Source: an uncultured Eubacteriales bacterium
GTDB taxonomy: Bacteria > Bacillota > Clostridia > Oscillospirales > UBA644
Direction of reading: 5' to 3'
Length of the DNA: 64,000 nucleotides
Assembly: GCA_959604355.1 (NCBI GenBank)
Contig: CAUHAO010000007.1
Coordinates: 19,548-83,547, forward strand
Shown here: piece by piece, positions 1 to 8,758 of the stretch
How positions within the stretch are numbered: position 1 is the first letter of the stretch
Layout of the letters: each line of letters opens with the position of its first letter
Position numbers and translations under genes: made by a program
The notes under the pieces: generated by a model
What the model was told of the DNA's origin: nothing
Database searches by the model: none
What the model saw: only the letters and a program-made list of their open reading frames with translations

Positions 1-2
1 GG

Positions 3-860
3 CTTGATGCGGCAAAGGTATCTCTTCGCGAACGCGGCTGGCTCAAACAGGGCGGTTGGGCGCTCGCACAGCGCACATGCGCATGGGCACGTGTAGGAGA
101 CGCAGAAAAAGCATACACCATGTACAACTGGCTTCTGACAAAACGTATTGCTCCAAACCTTTGGAACTCTCCGCTCTATCAGATAGACGGTAACTTCGGC
201 GGAACGGCAGGCGTAGCGGAAATGTTGCTGCAGAGCCATGAAAGCCATATCGTGATTCTTCCTGCTCTTCCCGACGAATGGAAGGACGAAGGCAGTTATA
301 AAGGACTCACGGCGCGCGGCGCGTTCGTTGTCGACGTAAACTGGAAAAACGGCACGGCCAAAAAGATTGTCGTCACGTCAAAGAAGGGCCGTACATGCAG
401 ACTTTCTTACGGCAACATCTCTCTCGCGACAGTCAAGGACGGAAGCGGAAACACCGTTGACTTTACCGTTGACGGCAGAGATATGATATCCTTCGAGACA
501 AAGCCCGGCTGCAAATATACAATAACGGGTATCCAGGCACTCAAGCGCCCGCAGAAACCCGAAGAGCTTGACGCTGATAAAAAGACCATGACTCTCACGT
601 GGAAGACCAAGAGAGGCCTTACATACAATGTATACCGCGCATTTGACAGTGCTCCGGACTACGAGCAGATTGCCGACGGCTTGCAGGCCGGCAAGCTCAC
701 AGATATGACCGCAGAGTTTGACAAGCACGACATCGTCACATACAAGGTAACTTCCGTCTCCTCCGAAGGCGTCGAAAGCGACGGAGTGACTTTCACCGTC
801 AACCACGCGACAAAACGCGAAATTGAGCTTTACAACAGATATGTCCATCATATATTCTGA
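3..860 (+). CDS. Glycoside hydrolase family 95 (alpha-L-fucosidase type), C-terminal part
   Basis: The frame is open from the window edge, so the N-terminus and catalytic core lie outside. The visible part has GH95 signatures: GGWALAQRTCAWAR at the edge, then NSPLYQIDGNFGGTAGVAEM, then LLQSH and ILPALPDEWKDEGS, which belong to the C-terminal part of the (alpha/alpha)6 barrel, followed by the beta-sandwich (KGLTARGAFVVDVNW). Family knowledge: these enzymes remove alpha-1,2-linked fucose (or galactose) from host or plant glycans, usually outside the cell. The last ~90 residues resemble a fibronectin type III module (PEELDADKKTMTLTWKT, YNVYRAFD, YKVTSVSSEG). The frame ends at a strong convergent terminator. 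The family is confident; the exact substrate is not. Confidence 0.88.
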   Translation, partial: LDAAKVSLRERGWLKQGGWALAQRTCAWARVGDAEKAYTMYNWLLTKRIAPNLWNSPLYQIDGNFGGTAGVAEMLLQSHESHIVILPALPDEWKDEGSYKGLTARGAFVVDVNWKNGTAKKIVVTSKKGRTCRLSYGNISLATVKDGSGNTVDFTVDGRDMISFETKPGCKYTITGIQALKRPQKPEELDADKKTMTLTWKTKRGLTYNVYRAFDSAPDYEQIADGLQAGKLTDMTAEFDKHDIVTYKVTSVSSEGVESDGVTFTVNHATKREIELYNRYVHHIF

Positions 861-876
861 TAGAATACAGTAATTA

Positions 877-931
877 CATGTAAAAATATAGCCGTGAGGA
901 AGCTTATTCCTCACGGCTATATTTTTACATG
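877..931. terminator. Bidirectional intrinsic terminator between the GH95 gene and the Na/Pi symporter
   Basis: A perfect 25-bp inverted repeat (877-901 with 907-931) with a 5-nt loop. The stem core is GC-rich (GCCGTGAGGAA) and flanked by A/T tracts that give a U-rich tail in both directions. It sits between two convergent stop codons. Confidence 0.93.
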
Positions 932-934
932 CTT

Positions 935-2683
935 TTATTTGCTTAACGCGTATTTGTTAATGTATTTATTATAATTACTTTCATATTGATCGTCGGCAGA
1001 CTTGATCTCTTTCAACGATTCATGCAAATTCATAGTATGCTTTGAAGCGTCCAGCACGCATCCGGCAATATTGGAGCAATGGTCGCTGACGCGCTCAAGG
1101 TTAGTAAGCAGATCCGACCAGACAAAGCCGACCTCGATACTGCACTTACCGTCCTGCATACGAAGAATATGCCGGGTGCGCAGAGTTTCCTTCAAGCCGT
1201 CGATGACCTGTTCAAGCGGCTCGACAGAATATGCGGAATCAATGTCATTTTTTTCAAAAGCGGTAAGGGACAGCGAAAGCACCTCAGAAACGGCCGCGGT
1301 CATCACGTCATAGTCCTTCAACGCCTGCTCTGTAAGAGTCAGCTTCTTTTCACGCATTTCTTCTGCTGATTCCAGAAGGTTGACGGCGTGGTCGGAGATG
1401 CGCTCATAGTCACCGATTACTTTCAGCAGAGAGGTCGCTTCCTCGCTCTCCGCCTGTCCCATCTTCTGGGCACTCAAACGAACAAGGTAGGTGCCGAGAA
1501 TATCCTCATAGTGGTCGCAAAGGTCTTCCCATTCCCGAATCTCTTCTGCCTTTTGAGGCGAGTATTCCGTGAAACATCCCATAGATTGCTTCAGCGCCCG
1601 CACCGCAGTTTCTGCCATGTTCAAAGCGAACTTCCGGCACTGTGCAAGGGCGAGCGGAGGGGTGATAAGCAAGCGCTCATCCAGTTCGGACACTCTTTCG
1701 GTGCGCTTTCCGTCAGGCACCAGTCGACAGACCAATTTCTCGAGAAATCCGCCGAGGGGCAGCATCAGAAGCGTACAAAGGACATTGAAAACGGAATGGG
1801 CAACTGCTATTCCCAAAAGACTTGCCGATGTCCCGAGAAAAGAGGGCGCAAAAATTGCCTTGATCAGAGAGAATATGCCGAGCCAAACCGCCGTCCCGAT
1901 GACATTGAAAGAAAGATGCACCATAGCGGCACGCTTGGCGTTTTTGTTTGCACCTATCGAAGAAATCAGCGCCGTGACGCATGTGCCGATGTTCTGTCCC
2001 ATGATGATTGGAATAGCCGCGCCGTAGGATACCGCACCGGTAGCGGCAAGTGCTTGCAGAATACCGACAGAAGCGGAACTGGATTGAATGATTGCCGTCA
2101 GCACCGCGCCGACAAGCACGCCGAGCACGGGATTCGCAAACATCAAAAAGAGGTTCTGAAATTCAGGAACATTTTCAAGCCCAACTAACGAGCCCGACAT
2201 GGTTTCCATGCCGAACATCAAGGTGGCAAAGCCGAGGAGAATCATGCCGGTGTCCTTTTTTTTGTCCTTTTTGCAGAACATATAAAGGATAATACCGACC
2301 AGAGCCAAAATCGGTGTAAATGAGGAGGGCTTCAGAAGGTTCACCCACATATTTCCGCTATCGATGCCCGCAAGGCTCAAAAGCCACGCCGTCACCGTCG
2401 TACCGATGTTGGCACCCATGATAACATAGATCGATTGCTTCAGCGTCATGAGCCCGGAGTTAACAAAACCGACAACCATGACCGTTGTCGCGGAGGAGCT
2501 TTGAATTACCGCCGTCACGCCGAGCCCTGTAAGAAGTCCTGCCGGCCGACTATTCGTCATTTTTCCGAGCACGTTGCGGAGCCCGCTTCCCGCACGGCGT
2601 TCCAGAGCCTGTCCCATAAGGCTCATTCCGAACAAAAAGAGACACAGCCCACCGATCATCGATAATAAATTGAAAATGTCCAT
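935..2683 (-). CDS. Na+/phosphate cotransporter (NptA/YjbB type) with PhoU-like tail
   Basis: This 582-residue protein is the usual size for the bacterial Na/Pi symporter family with a C-terminal PhoU-like domain. The membrane half has the family's internally repeated QSSSATT/QSSSASV motifs (around residues 60-66 and 200-206) and the GANIGTT/GQNIGTC pair, which in the family form the inverted-repeat transport core. The last ~200 residues are soluble and helical (RKFALNMAETAV and RISDHAVNL), as in PhoU. It probably imports phosphate with sodium across the inner membrane. It has its own promoter, with a Pho box at 2753-2769 matching the one upstream of phoB, so phosphate-limitation control is likely. 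The start follows that promoter and a purine-rich site. Confidence 0.93.
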   Translation of the reverse strand: MDIFNLLSMIGGLCLFLFGMSLMGQALERRAGSGLRNVLGKMTNSRPAGLLTGLGVTAVIQSSSATTVMVVGFVNSGLMTLKQSIYVIMGANIGTTVTAWLLSLAGIDSGNMWVNLLKPSSFTPILALVGIILYMFCKKDKKKDTGMILLGFATLMFGMETMSGSLVGLENVPEFQNLFLMFANPVLGVLVGAVLTAIIQSSSASVGILQALAATGAVSYGAAIPIIMGQNIGTCVTALISSIGANKNAKRAAMVHLSFNVIGTAVWLGIFSLIKAIFAPSFLGTSASLLGIAVAHSVFNVLCTLLMLPLGGFLEKLVCRLVPDGKRTERVSELDERLLITPPLALAQCRKFALNMAETAVRALKQSMGCFTEYSPQKAEEIREWEDLCDHYEDILGTYLVRLSAQKMGQAESEEATSLLKVIGDYERISDHAVNLLESAEEMREKKLTLTEQALKDYDVMTAAVSEVLSLSLTAFEKNDIDSAYSVEPLEQVIDGLKETLRTRHILRMQDGKCSIEVGFVWSDLLTNLERVSDHCSNIAGCVLDASKHTMNLHESLKEIKSADDQYESNYNKYINKYALSK

Positions 2684-2714
2684 CTGTTACCTATTCCTTT
2701 CCTGTATCAGAATA

Positions 2715-2769
2715 AGTATAACAGACGGACATCAAATCGGTTATCCTTGTTTTGTAAAATCGATGTAAA
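2715..2769 (-). promoter_or_regulatory. Pho-box promoter of the Na/Pi symporter gene
   Basis: On the minus strand there are two TTTACA direct repeats (2764-2769 and 2753-2758) spaced 11 bp start to start, then GATAACCGA (2737-2745), then a TATACT -10 (2715-2720). No good -35 is present, as expected for an activator-dependent promoter. Repeats, GATAACCGA and -10 occur at identical spacing upstream of phoB. TTTACA/TTAACA direct repeats are the known binding pattern of Gram-positive PhoP/PhoB. Confidence 0.82.
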
Positions 2770-2772
2770 GTT

Positions 2773-3429
2773 TCAAATTAACTGCTGCTCATTAATCATA
2801 AGCTTGAATTGCAGCCCCACCTTTTCCGCCGCCTTTCGGCAGAGAATCATGCGTTCCATAAAGATTTCAAAGTATTCCATCACGCTGCCCACATGGGTAT
2901 CGATCTGCAATTTCAGTTTGATCAATGTATGCGCTTCATTGATTTTCAGTTCTGATTTTGTAACCGAATAATTCACACGGTCGTGAATATCAAATGTTGT
3001 AAGCTCATGATTACGCACACGGCTTCGGCGCACATCGGATTTATCTGCTAAAATCAGAGCGGCGGCGAGAGGACTGACAGGAACACCTGTGCCTTCATCG
3101 TGATTGCCGATAGCAGATACGATCAGTGCAATTTCCTCCGGAGGAAAGTCCAGATGGTCAAGAATACGAAATGCCATAATCGCACCGCTTTGACTGTGAT
3201 CCACCCTGTTGATGAGATTGCCTATATCGTGCAAAAAACCCGCAATTTTTCCAAGTTCAACTGTCCTTTCGGGATAGCCGAGCGTTTTCAAAATATACCC
3301 TGTCTTTTCCGCAACTGCCGTAACATGGGCAAAACTGTGTTCGGTATATCCAAGCTCGGCAAGTGTTTCATCCGCCGCCTTTACATAGGTTCGGATTGTC
3401 GGATCATCGCGGATTTGTTCATAGGTCAT
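2773..3429 (-). CDS. HD-domain phosphohydrolase-like protein of the pho operon
   Basis: A 218-residue HD-superfamily protein. The metal-binding motifs are visible: H at EHSFAHV (residue ~34), HD in GFLHDIGN (~68-69), the second H region at DHSQSG and IGNHDEGT, and the distal D in LILADKSD. The family hydrolyses phosphate esters, often nucleotides or signalling nucleotides; the substrate cannot be read from sequence. Its start overlaps the phoR end by 11 nt, so it is the third gene of a phoB-phoR-HD unit and probably co-translated. It may add a nucleotide- or phosphate-linked function to the phosphate response; that is inference from context. Confidence 0.82.
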   Translation of the reverse strand: MTYEQIRDDPTIRTYVKAADETLAELGYTEHSFAHVTAVAEKTGYILKTLGYPERTVELGKIAGFLHDIGNLINRVDHSQSGAIMAFRILDHLDFPPEEIALIVSAIGNHDEGTGVPVSPLAAALILADKSDVRRSRVRNHELTTFDIHDRVNYSVTKSELKINEAHTLIKLKLQIDTHVGSVMEYFEIFMERMILCRKAAEKVGLQFKLMINEQQLI

Positions 3430-5101
3430 GGTTGTCTTGACTCCTCTCTTTCGGGAAAATCACAGTGATCGTCGTCCCTTCGTCAAGAACGCTATGAACC
3501 TCGATTTTGGCATTATGGAGTTTTGCCGCATGCTTGACAATGGAAAGCCCGAGCCCCGTGCCGCCGACAGACTTGGAACGACTCTTATCCACGCGATAGA
3601 ATCGCTCAAAAATTCGCTCCTGTGCTTCGGGCGGAATCCCTATACCGGTGTCTCTGACAGATAGAACAGCGTTATTATCGTCGCCCGTCACCTTCACGAA
3701 GACGCTTCCTCCACGACGATTGTACTTGATAGCGTTATCGCAAAGGTTATATACAATACCGGACAGAAGAGCGGGAATTCCGTCAATTTCTGTTGCCTCA
3801 CCTTCAAGGGTCAGTTCGACTCCGGCATCTTTCGCCACAGGTGTCAGATTTCGCACGGTAAGAGAGGCGATCTCGTAGATATCCGTCTTTTCCCACTTCA
3901 TATCCTCCGCACCCTCGTCAAGATGCGAAAGCTTGATGATATCATCCACAAGCGAGATCATACGGTGCGCTTCGTTATAGATCTGTCCTGAAAACTTCGG
4001 CACATCCTCCGCCTTGACCATCCCGCCGGCCATCAATTCCGCACAACCCGAAATGGTTTGCAGGGGGGTTTTGAGTTCGTGTGACACATTGGCGGTGAAT
4101 TCGCGTCTTGTTTCCTCGGCTTTTTCTTTTTCGGTAATATCAAAGAGAATCAAAGCAACGCCTGTGACTTTTCCGTCAGTTATGACGGGGCTTGCGTTCA
4201 TCTGATAACGCCGCTCTCCGATGACAATGTTTTTTTCCGCGTGATTGCCTGCTATGGAAACACGGAGCAATTCCTGTAAATCAAACGAATTATTGAAAAG
4301 TAACAGATCTTTACCTATGCAATAGCGGCTTATGCCGAGCAAGCGAGATGCAGATTCGTTAATACTGATGATGCATCCGTTTTCGTTCAGCAGAATGATT
4401 CCTTCGTTCATCTGCCGCGTTGCCGTGTCAAACTCATCCTTTTTTTGCTTAAGTTCGGCTTCCTGTCGCTTCAACTGCTTCTGTTGGGTACGAATCCGAC
4501 GGACAAGGGAGGAAAGCTCTTCATATGTGTCCTCTTCCCGTAAATCGTCCAAGTTGAGCTTGTTCAAAGGATCAATTATCCTTTTGGAAAGCCGAAAGGC
4601 AAGCACGAGCGATAAAACTACAACGATGACAGCGACGATCAAAATAGGCTGAAGCATGGAAAAGAGCAGTCCCCACCATGTCATTTGCGAAACAGAAAGA
4701 CGAATCACCGTACCGTCCGAGAGCCTGGTCGCCGCATAATACTGCCGTTCCGTCAAGGTTTTCGAATAGCGTGAGCTTTCTCCGGTACCTGTCAACAGAG
4801 CCTCTTTTATTTCCTCTCGCTCCAAATGGTTCTCCATTCCCGAGCTGTCTGCTTTGCTGTCGAAAAGCACGCTTCCGTCTGCTGAAATCCACGTAATACG
4901 AGTATCATCGGCAGGAAGCCCCTTCAGGTAATCAAGCCCCCCCTGCTCCACGGCGGTGGAAACCAATGATGTTTGCGTGACCAGTCTGCTTTTCTGCTGA
5001 TCTGAAAAATAGGCATACAAAACGCCCATAATTAAAACCAATGAAGCGAGAAAAACCGCAACCGAAACAATGCATATCGAGCGGAAAATTTTTTTTGTCA
5101 T
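3419..5101 (-). CDS. phoR: PhoR-like sensor histidine kinase
   Basis: A 560-residue membrane kinase. Visible in order: a first membrane helix (~8-30), an extracellular sensor loop (~32-140), a second helix (~143-170), a HAMP-like linker, a long charged coiled coil (~200-228), a PAS domain (~228-325), the HisKA box around H341 (NVSHELKTPLQ) and the HATPase domain with N, G1 and G2 boxes (YNLCDNAIKYN, DTGIGI, GGTGLGLSI). This is the PhoR plan of Firmicutes. It autophosphorylates and passes phosphate to the adjacent response regulator, with which it shares an ATGA stop/start overlap at 5098-5101. The phosphate role is supported by the Pho boxes and the Na/Pi symporter next door. Confidence 0.92.
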   Translation of the reverse strand: MTKKIFRSICIVSVAVFLASLVLIMGVLYAYFSDQQKSRLVTQTSLVSTAVEQGGLDYLKGLPADDTRITWISADGSVLFDSKADSSGMENHLEREEIKEALLTGTGESSRYSKTLTERQYYAATRLSDGTVIRLSVSQMTWWGLLFSMLQPILIVAVIVVVLSLVLAFRLSKRIIDPLNKLNLDDLREEDTYEELSSLVRRIRTQQKQLKRQEAELKQKKDEFDTATRQMNEGIILLNENGCIISINESASRLLGISRYCIGKDLLLFNNSFDLQELLRVSIAGNHAEKNIVIGERRYQMNASPVITDGKVTGVALILFDITEKEKAEETRREFTANVSHELKTPLQTISGCAELMAGGMVKAEDVPKFSGQIYNEAHRMISLVDDIIKLSHLDEGAEDMKWEKTDIYEIASLTVRNLTPVAKDAGVELTLEGEATEIDGIPALLSGIVYNLCDNAIKYNRRGGSVFVKVTGDDNNAVLSVRDTGIGIPPEAQERIFERFYRVDKSRSKSVGGTGLGLSIVKHAAKLHNAKIEVHSVLDEGTTITVIFPKERSQDNHDL

Positions 5102-5772
5102 ACATTTGCCTCCATTTTATATCCGACACCGCGCACTGTTTCGATTCTTTCTCCGGCTGTGCCAAGCTTGGTACGCAGTGTCCCGATATGGACATCCACC
5201 GTTCGCGTTTCTCCGATAAAGTCAATGCCCCAAATCTGAGACAGAAGCTGATCTCTTGTGAAAACCTGCCCGGGGTTGGATAAGAGAACACGCAAAAGGT
5301 CGTATTCTTTTAAGGTGAGGACAAGCGCCGAGCCGTCCACGGTCACGGTGTGTTTTTTACAATCCATACAAATCTGCCCGCTTTGCAATATCTCGCCTTT
5401 TTCCTTCGGAGTTGTCCGACGGAGCAGAGCGCGGACACGGGAGACCATTTCCATCATGCCGAAGGGCTTGGCGAGATAGTCGTCGGCACCGAGATCAAGC
5501 CCTATCACCTTGTCGTATTCGGTACCTTTTGCACTTGCCATCATCACCGGGATATCGGCGGTCAAAGGATTCGCGCGCAATTTCTTCAAAATCGAAATTC
5601 CATCCTCGCCGGGGAGCATGATGTCAAGAAGTATCAGATCCGGATTTTCCTGTTTCATTTCCTGCCAAAAGGATGGTGAATCTGGGAATCCCTTTGCCTC
5701 AAAGCCGGAGGCGTTCAGCGTATAAATCATAAGATCACGAATGCTGTCTTCATCTTCTACACAGTAAATCAT
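5098..5772 (-). CDS. phoB: PhoB/PhoP-type response regulator
   Basis: A 224-residue OmpR/PhoB-family regulator. The receiver domain has the acidic pair at residues 6-9 (EDED), phospho-acceptor D50 (LLLDIMLPG), and the conserved K (SAKG). The C-terminal winged helix includes LTLKEYDLLRVLL and the DVHIGTLRTKL recognition region. It is first in the operon with phoR and the HD gene. A Pho box and -10 lie upstream in the same geometry as at the Na/Pi symporter, so it very probably activates itself and that symporter when phosphate is low. Upstream, at 5851-6375, no gene of its pathway is seen. Confidence 0.94.
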   Translation of the reverse strand: MIYCVEDEDSIRDLMIYTLNASGFEAKGFPDSPSFWQEMKQENPDLILLDIMLPGEDGISILKKLRANPLTADIPVMMASAKGTEYDKVIGLDLGADDYLAKPFGMMEMVSRVRALLRRTTPKEKGEILQSGQICMDCKKHTVTVDGSALVLTLKEYDLLRVLLSNPGQVFTRDQLLSQIWGIDFIGETRTVDVHIGTLRTKLGTAGERIETVRGVGYKMEANV

Positions 5773-5795
5773 ATTCGGCCTCCGTTTTTGACTAT

Positions 5796-5850
5796 AGTAT
5801 ATCCATTCAATGTAATGTCGGTTATCTTTTTTCTGTAAAATTCTTGTAAA
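5796..5850 (-). promoter_or_regulatory. Autoregulatory Pho-box promoter of phoB
   Basis: Minus strand: TTTACA repeats at 5845-5850 and 5834-5839 (11-bp period), then GATAACCGA at 5818-5826, then a TATACT -10 at 5796-5801. The gap from the proximal repeat to the -10 is 32 bp, the same as in the symporter promoter at 2715-2769. Confidence 0.82.
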
Positions 5851-6375
5851 GCTGTTTTTGTCTGCTCAGATTACTTCAACACGGTAATACCGGTAAATGA
5901 CTGACAGAAAAATACGGCTGAGATATAATTATCGGTATCCTCTACCGATATTATATCACAACAGTTCAATTAAGTCAAGAAATGAAGCTTCTTTTCTTTC
6001 TTGGGAATGATTGTTGAGTTTGTGGATGAAAAAAGAGCCGAGGACAGCCGAAAATTAAGGCATAACCGACCGCGAGGGCTGCAATCAGCCGCATGATGGC
6101 GGTCAACCGGAGATGTGTGTATGACGGTGTCGGATAGATTGAGCAGTTGAGTAATCTCCCGAGCTTGTTTTCGACGGAAATCTGCGTCGGTTTTCAATTC
6201 CGAAAACGCAATCCGTACAATCAGGATGCATTTGAAAAAGACAATCGCCGACGGCAAAAGTAAAGAAACGGAAACCGCGCTTGCAAAAGTCTTAAATGCT
6301 CCGATCAGAGCTTTCTTTCATTACAATAACTTTATGTTCTGATATAATTCTCTCACATATTTAAAACAACTCATT
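5851..6375. other. Gap of ~0.5 kb with no intact gene, possibly a decayed coding fragment
   Basis: No frame here has a good start, Shine-Dalgarno site and family match. On the plus strand the stretch around 6150-6342 reads as protein-like text if one frame change is allowed, ending at a TGA at 6342 (last 39 codons 6226-6342, containing DGKSKETETALAKVL). This could be the eroded end of a gene; I cannot name a family. The part nearest phoB (to ~5960) is AT-rich spacer. Confidence 0.35.
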
Positions 6376-6425
6376 ATAACGCCTGAGGGATACCTGCTTT
6401 ATCGCAGGTATCCCTCAGACGTTAT
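6376..6425 (-). terminator. Long hairpin after rplA, probable terminator
   Basis: A 22-bp stem (6376-6397 with 6404-6425, one C/A mismatch) with a 6-nt loop sits ~20 bp past the rplA stop. The following U-tract is poor, so termination may depend on stem strength or another factor. Confidence 0.6.
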
Positions 6426-6443
6426 GTTAATTTTCAATTATTA

Positions 6444-7136
6444 TCAGCCGAGTTTTGCAGAGTTGACTTTGATACCGGGGCCCATCGTAGAAGCAACGAC
6501 ACAACTCTTTATATACTGACCTTTAGCAGCTGCGGGTCTTGCCTTGATGATAGCGCCGAGAAGAGTGTTGAAGTTTTCTGCGAGCTTTTCTGCACCGAAA
6601 GAAGCTTTGCCGATCGGGCAGTGGATAATGTTGGTTTTATCGAGTCTGTACTCAATTTTACCGGCTTTGATCTCCTTGATCGCCTGAGCGACGTTAGGAG
6701 TAACGGTACCTGCCTTCGGGTTAGGCATCAAGCCTTTAGGACCGAGGACTTTACCGAGACGGCCGACAACACCCATCATGTCGGGAGTCGCGACAACGAT
6801 ATCAAAGTCGAACCAGTTTTCATGCTGAATCTTTGCAACAAGATCTTCGCCGCCGACATAATCAGCGCCTGCAGCCTGAGCTTCGTCGATCTTATCGCCC
6901 TTCGCGAAAACAAGAACTTTTATGCTCTTACCGGTTCCGTGAGGAAGAACGATAGCGCCTCTGACCTGCTGGTCAGCGTGACGGGAGTCAACGCCGAGTC
7001 TTACATGGACTTCAACAGTCTCATCAAATTTAGCCTTTGCGGTCTGGCAAACCAGGCCCATAGCTTCGTCTGTATCATAGAGCTTAGCTCTGTCAATGAG
7101 CTTTGCGCTCTCAATATATTTCTTACCCTGTTTCAT
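6444..7136 (-). CDS. rplA: Large ribosomal subunit protein uL1
   Basis: The 230-residue length is standard for L1. It begins with KQGKKYIESAKLIDRAKLYD and carries the family core VVATPDMMGVVGRLGKVLGP, then GLMPNPKAGTVT and the KIEYRLDKTNIIHCPIGK strand. L1 binds the 23S rRNA L1 stalk near the E site and in many bacteria represses the L11-L1 mRNA. It is the last gene of rpmG-secE-nusG-rplK-rplA; rplJ and rplL, which usually follow, are absent here. Confidence 0.97.
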   Translation of the reverse strand: MKQGKKYIESAKLIDRAKLYDTDEAMGLVCQTAKAKFDETVEVHVRLGVDSRHADQQVRGAIVLPHGTGKSIKVLVFAKGDKIDEAQAAGADYVGGEDLVAKIQHENWFDFDIVVATPDMMGVVGRLGKVLGPKGLMPNPKAGTVTPNVAQAIKEIKAGKIEYRLDKTNIIHCPIGKASFGAEKLAENFNTLLGAIIKARPAAAKGQYIKSCVVASTMGPGIKVNSAKLG

Positions 7137-7201
7137 AATCTTAAAAAAATCCTCCTATGTGGTTTGTTCGGAAATTAATCCTCCCACTTATTGAATGGCA
7201 C

Positions 7202-7627
7202 TCAGTCTACTACTTCTACGCCCATGCTTCTCGCTGTACCTGCGACCATAGCCATAGCCGCTTCTACCGTGGTAGCGTTGAGGTCGGGCATTTTCTGCTC
7301 GGCGATAGCTTTAACCTGAGCTTTTGTGATCTTTGCAACCTTTGTCTTATTGGGAACGCCGGAACCCTTTTCAAGTCCGCAAGCCTTCTTTATAAGAACT
7401 GCTGCCGGAGGAGTCTTGGTAATGAAAGAGAAAGAACGGTCAGCATAAACAGTAATGATAACGGGGATTATAAGACCCATATCACCCTTCGTTCTTTCGT
7501 TGAACTCCTTGGTGAATGCCATGATATTGACACCGTGCTGACCGAGAGCCGGACCTACCGGAGGAGCCGGGTTTGCCTTGCCTGCAGGTATCTGTAACTT
7601 GATATATCCTACAATTTTCTGCGCCAT
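7202..7627 (-). CDS. rplK: Large ribosomal subunit protein uL11
   Basis: At 141 residues this is typical L11. The N-terminal half carries IPAGKANPAPPVGPALGQHG, the proline-rich part that contacts release and elongation factors. The C-terminal RNA-binding half ends in GTARSMGVEV. L11 shapes the GTPase-associated centre of 23S rRNA and is needed for RelA-type stringent signalling. It lies 65 bp upstream of rplA and 59 bp downstream of nusG in the same transcript. Confidence 0.98.
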   Translation of the reverse strand: MAQKIVGYIKLQIPAGKANPAPPVGPALGQHGVNIMAFTKEFNERTKGDMGLIIPVIITVYADRSFSFITKTPPAAVLIKKACGLEKGSGVPNKTKVAKITKAQVKAIAEQKMPDLNATTVEAAMAMVAGTARSMGVEVVD

Positions 7628-7686
7628 TGAAGTACGCCTCCTATGCTATACTATCAAAATGAATGAATAGTTTTGTTTAATTGGAA

Positions 7687-8205
7687 TCAGAACGGCTCAA
7701 CCTGATCGAGTTCCAATTCCGCAGGTGTTTCGCGACCGAACATCGAAATAGTAAGATTGACTTTGTTCAACGGGATGTCGATGCTTTCGACAACACCGGT
7801 AAAGCCTTCGAGCGGGCCGCTTACGATCTTTACCTGATCGCCCACAGCGTAATCGACTTCTTCGAGATGCTTCATCAAGCCGAGAGAAGCGATCTCTGCG
7901 TCGGTCAAAGGAACAGGTTTGCCCTCGGGGCCGACAAAGCCCGTGACGCCGCGGATATTTCTTACCAAAATCCAGGTGTCATCATTGACTATCATATTGA
8001 TGAGAACGTAACCGGGAAAAAGTTTATGTTCAACTTCAACCTGTTTGCCGTCGCGTTCTTCTACGGTCTTTTCCATCGGGATACGGACTTCGGAAATCAG
8101 GTCCTGCAGATTGCGCAGACTGACTACCGTTTCTATGCTCGTTTTAACCTTGTTTTCATACCCCGAGTAGGTATGCAGGACATACCATTTGCCGTTTTCT
8201 GCCAT
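7687..8205 (-). CDS. nusG: Transcription termination/antitermination factor NusG
   Basis: 172 residues. The NGN domain is plain (KWYVLHTYSGYENKVKTSIE, LFPGYVLINMIVNDDTWILV, NIRGVTGFVG) and is followed by a KOW domain (GDQVKIVSGPLEGFTGVVES). NusG binds the RNA polymerase clamp and affects pausing, elongation and coupling to ribosomes or Rho. It lies between secE and rplK as in most bacteria. Confidence 0.98.
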   Translation of the reverse strand: MAENGKWYVLHTYSGYENKVKTSIETVVSLRNLQDLISEVRIPMEKTVEERDGKQVEVEHKLFPGYVLINMIVNDDTWILVRNIRGVTGFVGPEGKPVPLTDAEIASLGLMKHLEEVDYAVGDQVKIVSGPLEGFTGVVESIDIPLNKVNLTISMFGRETPAELELDQVEPF

Positions 8206-8263
8206 AATGACCTCCGTCAGATTTCAATAGGATTGACCAAATCAACAAGTTACCGCCGGAAGA

Positions 8264-8491
8264 TCAGACGACCAGACCGAGCAGGTACATGAACAGCGTA
8301 TCGACAAGTCCGATAAAGACTGCCGAAAGTATCATTGCAGACAGAACAATAAGAGTATTGTTCAGCATCTGCTTGGGAGACGGCCATACGACCTTGGATA
8401 CTTCGCTTTTGGTCTCTTTGAAGAAAGATTTGATTTTCGCAAGTTTGCCGGGTTTTTTGGAAACTGCGGTCTTTTTGGTTTCTTCTGCCAT
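8264..8491 (-). CDS. secE: Preprotein translocase subunit SecE
   Basis: A short single-pass membrane protein of 75 residues. A basic N-terminal amphipathic segment (KSFFKETKSEVSKVVWPSPK) leads into one transmembrane helix (ILSAVFIGLVDTLFMYLLGL), as in the single-helix SecE of most bacteria outside enterics. It clamps SecY in the SecYEG channel. Two in-frame ATGs exist. GGGAGGT directly abuts the upstream one (8500) and lies 9 nt before the one at 8491, so 8491 is the better start, giving MAEETKK. Confidence 0.94.
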   Translation of the reverse strand: MAEETKKTAVSKKPGKLAKIKSFFKETKSEVSKVVWPSPKQMLNNTLIVLSAMILSAVFIGLVDTLFMYLLGLVV

Positions 8492-8506
8492 AAAGCTCAT
8501 ACCTCC

Positions 8507-8659
8507 CTATTTGGATTCCTTGTGAAGAGTGTGTTTGCGACAGAACTTGCAGTATTTATTCATTTCCAGTCTGTCGGGGTCATTCTTCTTGTTTTTGGTG
8601 GTGTTGTAGTTTCTCTGCTTGCACTCTGTGCACGCCATTACAACCTTATCCTTTCCCAT
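8507..8659 (-). CDS. rpmG: Large ribosomal subunit protein bL33, zinc-ribbon (C+) form
   Basis: A 50-residue gene. The protein starts MGKDKVVMACTECKQRNY and contains two CxxC pairs (TECK preceded by C at residue 10, and CKFC at 37-40), so it is the zinc-binding form of L33. NTTKNKKNDPDRLEMNKYC is the classic L33 core. It is first in the rpmG-secE-nusG cluster, with AAGGAGGT 5 nt before the ATG. Confidence 0.96.
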   Translation of the reverse strand: MGKDKVVMACTECKQRNYNTTKNKKNDPDRLEMNKYCKFCRKHTLHKESK

Positions 8660-8758
8660 ATCGGCACCTCCTTATTATAATTGCCTCCCTTGCGCAATAA
8701 AGTGTAAAAAATATAAATTATTGCATCAAAAAAAAGCACCTTTACGCAAGGTAAGATA

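Noticed and set aside
1388..2188. Long plus-strand frame over the Na/Pi symporter gene
   Set aside because: It is the antisense shadow of a well-supported family gene; no start signal and no domain.
5970..6257. Minus-strand 95-codon frame near phoB
   Set aside because: No ribosome-binding site, unusual composition, no family.
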